Both the position numbers and the translations under genes were made by a program. A stretch of 8,256 nt of DNA from Euryarchaeota archaeon UBA40 (lineage in GTDB: Archaea; Thermoplasmatota; Poseidoniia; Poseidoniales; Thalassarchaeaceae), in assembly GCA_002506875.1 (NCBI GenBank), contig DAYJ01000120.1, positions 28,665 to 36,920 on the forward strand, written 5' to 3'. The notes beneath the pieces are model-generated. The model was not told the origin of the DNA. It saw only the letters and a program-made list of their open reading frames with translations, and made no database searches. This document shows positions 1 to 4,795 of the stretch, one piece after another; position 1 is the first letter of the stretch; every line of letters begins with the position of its first letter.

Positions 1-657
1 GCATGGGTATGTCTCGGTCAGACGAATCTCAAGCGAATGGTTGCTTACTCTTCAGTTTCGCACATGGGTCTAATTTTCCTCGGGATTGCAACAATGCAAC
101 CGCTTGGTATCGCAGGTGCGTTGTTCATGATGTTCGCTCATGGTCTAATCTCGCCTCTTCTTTTCGCCGTGTGTGGTTCTTTCAAGCACCATTATCACAC
201 ACTTGAAATCGGTTCAATGCGCGGTCTTGCCCACCATAGTCCGTTCATGGCTGGACACATGATGCTCGGTTGGATGGCAAGTCTTGGTCTACCGTTACTT
301 GCTGGATTCGTTGCTGAGGTTGCAATTATGATCGCTTTCTGGATGACCTTCGGCTGGTGGGTGCTCATACCAGCCCTAACTCTCATCCTCACTGCTGGAT
401 ACTATCTCTGGTCCATGCAGCGTACCATCTTCGAAGGAAGTGACCCTCATCGCGGTATCCTACCTGATACAATGCATGGTGAGGAACCGCGGGACATTAC
501 GTGGCATGAGAACGTCGGTATGTTCATTCTAGGCGCTCTTGCCATCCTCTTCGGTATCTTGCCAGCGATCTTCTTTGACATGATGTCGAATTGGAGCAGT
601 GGTCTGGTGAGTGAGGTACTTATCGATGCTCTGACCCAACTGGAGGTGACCCCATGA
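1..657 (+). CDS. nuoM: NADH-quinone oxidoreductase (complex I) subunit M, C-terminal part
   Basis: This is the last 218 residues of an antiporter-like membrane subunit of respiratory complex I; the gene starts before the window. The frame is open from base 1, and the first residues contain QTNLKRMVAYSSVSHMG, the NuoM/MrpD family signature with its conserved lysine (residue 11 here). FAHGLISPLLFAVCG follows, with the conserved histidine (about 47), and then GLPLLAGFVAEVAI (about 97-110), which carries the membrane glutamate (about 106) expected in a C-terminal NuoM helix. About five or six hydrophobic segments are visible. By family knowledge the subunit forms a proton channel in the membrane arm. 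The loop after the histidine helix is rich in histidine (SFKHHYHT), which differs from the common arginine-containing version. The stop codon overlaps the nuoN start (ATGA). An ND4-like or Fpo-type label is equally possible because the electron-input subunits are not in view. Confidence 0.93.
   Translation, partial: AWVCLGQTNLKRMVAYSSVSHMGLIFLGIATMQPLGIAGALFMMFAHGLISPLLFAVCGSFKHHYHTLEIGSMRGLAHHSPFMAGHMMLGWMASLGLPLLAGFVAEVAIMIAFWMTFGWWVLIPALTLILTAGYYLWSMQRTIFEGSDPHRGILPDTMHGEEPRDITWHENVGMFILGALAILFGILPAIFFDMMSNWSSGLVSEVLIDALTQLEVTP
642..649 (+). promoter_or_regulatory. Strong Shine-Dalgarno for nuoN
   Basis: GGAGGTGA lies inside the last codons of nuoM, four bases before the nuoN ATG. It is a full-length match to the anti-Shine-Dalgarno sequence at the 3' end of 16S rRNA. 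It fixes the nuoN start at 654 and, with the ATGA overlap, indicates translational coupling of the two subunits. Confidence 0.85.
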
Positions 658-2447
658 ATATCGAATCACCACTTTTAGCCAGTCCACTCTTGGGCGAAGT
701 CCTTCGACCTGAGATGACGATACTCATCGGCATAGTTCTCCTGATTGTGGTTCCTAACCTAGGCAATGCCACCATTCGTATTCCAATGACAAAGTTCCGA
801 GTCCCGGTATTCCTCGGAGGGCAGCGGTTCACGATGACTAGTGATCCTTTGATTCCAGGTGTGATTTCGATGTTCGTATTACTGCTCAGTATGGCTGCAA
901 GTTTGATGACATTTGTCGATGGTCATGAACTCGTCAATGTATGCATCTCAGCTAGTGGGGCAATTCAGCAGGGTTGTCTTGGATCAGATTACATCCTTCG
1001 TTCGGACCCCTATAGCCGGCTATTTACAACGATTTTCTTCTTCGCACTTCTTCTCGGAACAGCGGCGATGATCAATCGCATGCCTGCTTTCGTAGATGCA
1101 AAGGCACCTCATCCAGATGATACTGGAGCAACTCGAATTCATGCGATTCGCCGCCTTTTGAACAATCGTCGTCAGGGTGATTTCCACCTTCTGATTCTCT
1201 TTGTTGCACTCGGTATGAGCATCGTTGCACTGTCGACACATCTCTTCCTGCTGTTTATCGGACTCGAACTCGCATCTCTCGCAATCTATGTCTTAGTGGC
1301 GTTCATGAAGGAGGATGAGACCAGTGGTGAGGCTGCTACGAAGTACTTCCTAACAGGTTCAGTTGCAAGCGCGATTACCCTCTATGGCATGTCTTTGCTT
1401 TACATTTGGAGCGGCTCCGCTTCGAATTATGCAACTGCTTCGCTTTCTCTAGTAGGGCCTAATGGCCTTGCAGCGACTTGGCAGGCGATGGATTCGGTAG
1501 ATCCATTGGCAGCCATCGGTTTTGGAATGGTACTCGTTGGATTTGGATTCAAGATTAGTGCAGTTCCTTTCCACTTCGCTGCACCAGATGCCTACTCTGG
1601 AACCTCCGCTCCGATGGCACTGATTCTTGCGACTGCATCTAAAGCGATGGGTTTCGCTGCGCTCATCCGCATCCTCATCGTGATGGCAATGCCTGAGTAT
1701 GGGACTGAAGCGACTTGGCTCATCTTAGTGGGTATCCTCTCTGTGGTTACCATGACTTGGGGTAATCTCGCTGCACTCTCCACTGAGAACCCCAAGCGGA
1801 TGCTTGCGTACTCAAGTGTGGCACACGCCGGATATCTTCTCGCTGCCTTGGCTGCACTTGGTTCTGGCATGGCAGGTGCAGCAACCTCCCGCCTTCTAGT
1901 TACAGCCGTGGTGTTCCACCTTCTCGTCCTGTCTTTCTTCAAGTCCGGAGCGTTCCTCGTTCTTACACTCACTGAGATGAAGGGCGATGATGCGAACAAG
2001 ATGGAATCCCTCTACGGACTCGGTCGGCGTGATCCAATTATGGCAGCAGCCATGTTTGTGTTCATGCTCGCTCTTGCGGGTGTTCCCCCACTATCCGGAT
2101 TCCTATCCAAGTTCCTTGTGATTGATGGTATTGTAACAGCTAGCACAGCGAGCGGTTCACTTTCTGCGGGTGGTGCTATTGAGTGGTTATCTAGTGTTCA
2201 CTGGGTCTTCTGGCTAGCTGTTGCGATGGCAGTCAACAGTGCCTTGTCACTATTCTATTATCTGCGAATTGGACAGGTCATGTTCTTCGAAACACCACGT
2301 TCAATCCGTCCTCTTCCTGAAGCTCCTATGATTCGTATCGCCGTAATCCTCTGTTTGTTCTTGACCGTGCTTGCGGGCCTCGGTCCATTCAGCCAAACTC
2401 TTGTCGATATGGCGACTATGGCGGCGCAGGAATTACTGCGTGTCTAA
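654..2447 (+). CDS. nuoN: NADH-quinone oxidoreductase (complex I) subunit N
   Basis: This is a 597-residue polytopic membrane protein, an antiporter-like proton-pumping subunit of complex I. Family landmarks are clear: GLELASLAIY with the helix-5 glutamate (E205); EAATKYFLTG with K230; GFGFKISAVPFHFAAPDAYSG (about 296-316) with K300 and H306; ATASKAMG with K330; NPKRMLAYSSVAHAGY (about 379-394); FFKSGAF with K430; and GVPPLSGFLSKF (about 476-487). GFGFKISAVPFH and NPKRMLAYSSVAH favour NuoN over NuoL or NuoM, as does its place as the last gene after nuoM. It is longer than the usual 480-500 residues. The extra length is mostly before E205, in a loop after the first helix (about 35-66) and a basic, hydrophilic segment at about 145-176. 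The start is set by the ATGA overlap and the strong ribosome binding site. A 53-bp gap and a new functional group follow, so it probably ends the nuo operon. Confidence 0.95.
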   Translation: MNIESPLLASPLLGEVLRPEMTILIGIVLLIVVPNLGNATIRIPMTKFRVPVFLGGQRFTMTSDPLIPGVISMFVLLLSMAASLMTFVDGHELVNVCISASGAIQQGCLGSDYILRSDPYSRLFTTIFFFALLLGTAAMINRMPAFVDAKAPHPDDTGATRIHAIRRLLNNRRQGDFHLLILFVALGMSIVALSTHLFLLFIGLELASLAIYVLVAFMKEDETSGEAATKYFLTGSVASAITLYGMSLLYIWSGSASNYATASLSLVGPNGLAATWQAMDSVDPLAAIGFGMVLVGFGFKISAVPFHFAAPDAYSGTSAPMALILATASKAMGFAALIRILIVMAMPEYGTEATWLILVGILSVVTMTWGNLAALSTENPKRMLAYSSVAHAGYLLAALAALGSGMAGAATSRLLVTAVVFHLLVLSFFKSGAFLVLTLTEMKGDDANKMESLYGLGRRDPIMAAAMFVFMLALAGVPPLSGFLSKFLVIDGIVTASTASGSLSAGGAIEWLSSVHWVFWLAVAMAVNSALSLFYYLRIGQVMFFETPRSIRPLPEAPMIRIAVILCLFLTVLAGLGPFSQTLVDMATMAAQELLRV

Positions 2448-2469
2448 AGTCCACTCCAGACCGTGCCTG

Positions 2470-2478
2470 TTTTTATTG
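2470..2478 (+). promoter_or_regulatory. Candidate TATA box for the aIF1A-rio1-KH operon
   Basis: TTTTTATTG is the only AT-rich tract in the 53-bp gap between nuoN and aIF1A. Its centre is about 27 bases before the aIF1A ATG, which is where an archaeal TATA box would sit if the transcript were leaderless or nearly so. The GAGGT at 2494-2498 ends only two bases before the ATG, too close for a usual Shine-Dalgarno, which agrees with a leaderless start. The five-T run could instead, or also, end nuo transcription. No clear BRE element is seen upstream of it. Confidence 0.4.
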
Positions 2479-2500
2479 GGTGGGCTGCAGCCTGAGGTAG

Positions 2501-3145
2501 ATGGGACGTCGTCGTGAAGAGAAGGTGGACGAGGAACTCCTCGCCCAGATGGAGTCTGGAGAGGGCACCAGCCGCATTCGAGTACCTCTCCCAAAACGCA
2601 AGGTGAATGAGATGTTTGCTATTGCTGACCAGATGCTTGGAGGTCGACGAGTCCGTGCAATTTGTGAGGATGGTGAAGTGCGTATCGCCCGTATCCCAGG
2701 TAAGATGCGACGTCGACAGTGGGTTCGTGAAGAGGATCTAATTGTAGTGCAGCCATGGGAATATCAGGACGATCGCGCGAACGTCATTTCCCGTTATTCG
2801 AAGACTCAAGCGATGTATCTTTCCCGTAAGGGTCAACTCCCCTCCATTGTCGATGTATTCGGTACCAAAGAGGACCCGGTTGATATGGGGGATGATAGCG
2901 GTATCTTTGCTTCAGGGGATGATGATGATGGCGGCCTCTTTGAAGACGACGATGATGATTCTCTTTTCGATTCCGAGGATAGCGATGATGTAGATGACAC
3001 ATCTCTATCGGATGATGATTCAGATGAGGAAGAGGTTCCAGATGAGGAACCTGAACACCCCTCCTCTCCTGAGCCATCGAAGACAACCGATAATTCGGAC
3101 ATCGATGATGACGATGATATGGACATTGACTCCTTCTTTGGATGA
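2501..3145 (+). CDS. eif1A: Translation initiation factor aIF1A with a long acidic C-terminal tail
   Basis: This 214-residue protein is the archaeal homologue of eIF1A/IF1, which binds the 30S A site during initiation. Residues about 24-115 form the S1-like OB-fold core: RIRVPLPKRKVNEMFAIADQ, then RRVRAICEDGEVRIARIPGKMRRR, WVREEDLIVVQPWEYQDDRANVI, and the closing helix segment SRYSKTQAMYLSRKG. These match the archaeal/eukaryotic family closely. The start gives the usual short basic N-terminus (MGRRRE). The usual archaeal protein stops near residue 110-115. This one continues for about 100 residues, and 43 of the last 91 residues (124-214) are Asp or Glu, with a single Lys. The tail contains repeated acidic-hydrophobic motifs (SGIF, GGLF, DSLF) and ends MDIDSFFG. 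Eukaryotic eIF1A has a comparable acidic tail whose end binds eIF5B; a similar role here is inference. It is the first gene of the operon, and rio1 follows after nine bases in the same frame. Confidence 0.94.
   Translation: MGRRREEKVDEELLAQMESGEGTSRIRVPLPKRKVNEMFAIADQMLGGRRVRAICEDGEVRIARIPGKMRRRQWVREEDLIVVQPWEYQDDRANVISRYSKTQAMYLSRKGQLPSIVDVFGTKEDPVDMGDDSGIFASGDDDDGGLFEDDDDDSLFDSEDSDDVDDTSLSDDDSDEEEVPDEEPEHPSSPEPSKTTDNSDIDDDDDMDIDSFFG
2881..3130 (+). repeat. GAT/GAC-rich low-complexity tract coding the aIF1A acidic tail
   Basis: This stretch of coding sequence is dominated by GAT, GAC, GAG and GAA codons, with short perfect runs such as four tandem GATs from 2918. It codes the acidic tail of aIF1A. 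Its complement reads as long Ser-rich or His-rich open frames, which are by-products of the repeat and not genes. GAT and GAC are mixed and interrupted by TCT/TCG serine and hydrophobic codons. That pattern suggests an old tract kept at the protein level, not a recent slippage expansion. Confidence 0.8.
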
Positions 3146-3187
3146 GGTGAAGTCTTGGACGACACGGATTCCTTCGAGGATGAAGTC
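3128..3187 (+). repeat. Imperfect direct repeat across the aIF1A/rio1 junction
   Basis: The unit at 3128-3154 (end of aIF1A, its stop and the rio1 ribosome binding site) resembles the unit at 3167-3187 (codons 5-11 of rio1). Both run GA[C/T]TCCTTC, then GGATGA, then AGTC, with gaps of three bases in the second copy. The units start 39 bases apart, a multiple of three, so both read DSF in the shared frame. This is visible in the sequence. Whether it is a duplication or convergence of acidic codons is not settled. Confidence 0.45.
3144..3150 (+). promoter_or_regulatory. Shine-Dalgarno for rio1, overlapping the aIF1A stop
   Basis: GAGGTGA begins on the second base of the aIF1A TGA and ends four bases before a TTG codon at 3155. 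Core sequence and spacing match the nuoN site (GGAGGTGA, four bases), and this decides the TTG start over the first in-frame ATG, which is codon 19. The overlap suggests that ribosomes finishing aIF1A restart on rio1. Confidence 0.75.
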
Positions 3188-4018
3188 GAGGAGATTGACA
3201 CGAAGGAGATGCATGGTGAAGGTGGGTATGCCACAGAGTGGATGGAACAGCCCAAGATGAAGCGAATGTTTCAGGAGATTGAACACCGACTCGATGGTGT
3301 ACTTGGCAAAGGTCAGTATGAGTGGGTAGACCGTCGAGTATTCGATCAGGTCTTTGACAGGTCCACACTTCTAGCCATCTACAAACTGATGCGTCAAGGT
3401 GAAGTCGATACAATCGAATTCCCAATTGCTAGTGGCAAAGAGGCGCATGTATTCTACGCAACAAGTCCGAATGGACCACGTGCAGTGAAAATATTCCATA
3501 CTACTAATGCGGTCTTCAAGAGCCTAACAAAATACATCGAAGGTGATCCTCGATTTGGGGGACTAAGTCGTCGCCATCGTGAACTAGTGACTATTTGGGT
3601 ACGCAAGGAACATCGTAATCTTAAGCGGCTGGAGAATTGTGGTTTGCAGGTACCTGCAGCCTATGGTGTGTATCGAAATGTACTCGTAATGGAATACCTA
3701 GGAACGCCTCAAGGGCCAAGCCCTCGAATACGCGATATCCAACTTGAAAATCCAGAATCTGTGTTCAATGAACTCGTAGATTTCATGCGAGTATCTTGGA
3801 ATGTCGCCGAGATCGTCCATGCAGATCTCTCAGAGTATAATGTTCTGTGGCATGATAGCGAGCCTTGGATTATCGATGTTGGCCAAGCGGTGAAGACGGC
3901 GCATCCTAATGCCCAAGAGTTCCTGATTCGTGATGTGAGAAATGTTTGTCGCTGGGCCAATCGTCTTGGTGTAGATGCACCTTTCGAGGAAACCTTACTC
4001 CGTGTTCTTGAGGACTGA
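3155..4018 (+). CDS. rio1: RIO-type atypical serine kinase/ATPase Rio1
   Basis: This 287-residue protein belongs to the RIO1 family, kinases/ATPases that act in late maturation of the small ribosomal subunit. Visible motifs: a degenerate P-loop IASGKEAHVF (91-100; usual form ISTGKEANVY); the ATP-binding lysine in RAVKIF (K112); TKYIEGDPRF (125-134), a RIO1 hallmark that separates it from RIO2; the hinge region VLVMEYLG (about 176-183); the catalytic loop VHADLSEYN (221-229) with D224 and N229; and the metal-binding aspartate in IIDVGQAV (D241), followed by HPNAQEFLIRDVRN. All catalytic residues are present, so it should be active. The N-terminus holds an acidic segment (MDDTDSFEDEVEEID) before the usual N-terminal helices. 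The TTG start is chosen because of the well-spaced Shine-Dalgarno. The gene is in the same frame as aIF1A, and the KH gene follows after 44 bases. Confidence 0.96.
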   Translation: MDDTDSFEDEVEEIDTKEMHGEGGYATEWMEQPKMKRMFQEIEHRLDGVLGKGQYEWVDRRVFDQVFDRSTLLAIYKLMRQGEVDTIEFPIASGKEAHVFYATSPNGPRAVKIFHTTNAVFKSLTKYIEGDPRFGGLSRRHRELVTIWVRKEHRNLKRLENCGLQVPAAYGVYRNVLVMEYLGTPQGPSPRIRDIQLENPESVFNELVDFMRVSWNVAEIVHADLSEYNVLWHDSEPWIIDVGQAVKTAHPNAQEFLIRDVRNVCRWANRLGVDAPFEETLLRVLED

Positions 4019-4062
4019 GTCACCCATCGGGTTCAAGTGGACCAGCGGAGGACGCAGGTCCA

Positions 4063-4794
4063 ATGGAACTGCTTGCGCGGATTGCCAAGGATCGCATTGG
4101 TGTCCTTATTGGCAAAGGTGGCGATACTAAGCGGGCCATCGAGGAGGAAGCTCGTTGCAAACTCCATATTGACTCAGATAGCGGTGAAATATCTGCGGAT
4201 TGGGACGATGATAGCGACCCCATTATTCGTCTGAAGATGCCCGATCTAATACGTGCGATTGGCCGGGGCATGTCGCCACAAAGGGCCATCCAGTTGCTGG
4301 ATGACGATGTGCATTTGAGAATGTATGACATTCGCGATTGGGTTGGCCGTCAGCCCAATCAGATCAAGCGCATGCGAGGACGTGTGATTGGGCGAGATGG
4401 GCGTATCCGTGAACTCGTAGAGGAGTTGAGTGGTGTTGAGATTGTTGTTTATCGTTCAACAATCCTCGTAGTTGGTGATATTGAATCCCTAGCGGTAGGT
4501 TCTGCTGCGGTCGAACGCCTTCTTGGAGGATCGGAGCATGGCACCGTTCTGAAGTTCCTCGAAAAGGAGAAGCGGAGACAGAAAATCGAACGTCAGACGT
4601 TGCCGATGCATTCGGAGCGCCAAGTAACCGGTTCTACAAGATTCGACGATCTAGTTCCTGGACTTGCGGCAGCGCGCGAACGTCGAAATCAGCGGCGATT
4701 CAAAGGAATCCAAGTAGATCCTGAGGATGAGACCGCAATTTCTGAGATGATGGGACTTGCAGAGGATGAGCATGTCCGATACGAGGAAGAGTGA
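4063..4794 (+). CDS. Dim2/Pno1-like RNA-binding protein with two KH domains
   Basis: This 243-residue protein has two KH domains in the arrangement of the archaeal Dim2/Pno1 (Krr1-like) family. The first opens with RIAKDRIGVLIGKGGDTKRAI, with its GxxG loop GKGG at 17-20. The second has NQIKRMRGRVIGRDGRIREL with GRDG at 110-113. By family knowledge the eukaryotic relative binds the 3' end region of 18S rRNA precursors during 40S maturation, and archaeal members are described as binding 16S rRNA 3' ends and aIF2-alpha. Placement after aIF1A and rio1 fits a small-subunit role. The family is usually about 180-190 residues; here a charged extension runs from about 166 to 243, first basic (EKEKRRQKIER, RERRNQRRFKG), then acidic (DPEDE to the EEE end). 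The start matches the usual family N-terminus. GGAGGA at 4047-4052 or AGGT at 4056-4059 may serve as the ribosome binding site; neither is as good as the sites of nuoN and rio1. Confidence 0.92.
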   Translation: MELLARIAKDRIGVLIGKGGDTKRAIEEEARCKLHIDSDSGEISADWDDDSDPIIRLKMPDLIRAIGRGMSPQRAIQLLDDDVHLRMYDIRDWVGRQPNQIKRMRGRVIGRDGRIRELVEELSGVEIVVYRSTILVVGDIESLAVGSAAVERLLGGSEHGTVLKFLEKEKRRQKIERQTLPMHSERQVTGSTRFDDLVPGLAAARERRNQRRFKGIQVDPEDETAISEMMGLAEDEHVRYEEE

Positions 4795-4795
4795 T

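Noticed and set aside
169..200. Histidine-rich loop in NuoM (SFKHHYHT) as a metal-binding site
   Set aside because: It is short and sits where the family has a variable polar loop; nothing else points to metal binding.
1592..1999. Minus-strand open frame of 135 codons inside nuoN
   Set aside because: It lies fully opposite conserved NuoN sequence, and its low-complexity translation has no recognisable motif.
2470..2478. T-run as a firm terminator of the nuo operon
   Set aside because: There is only one run of five Ts with no strong hairpin before it, and its spacing fits a TATA box at least as well.
3143..3145. TGA of aIF1A as a selenocysteine or recoded codon
   Set aside because: A normal Shine-Dalgarno for rio1 overlaps it, aIF1A is complete before it, and no supporting RNA structure was recognised.
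2784..3425. Minus-strand open frames rich in His/Arg or Ser opposite the aIF1A tail
   Set aside because: They are the complement of GAT/GAC-rich coding sequence, have no family features, and overlap two well-supported genes.
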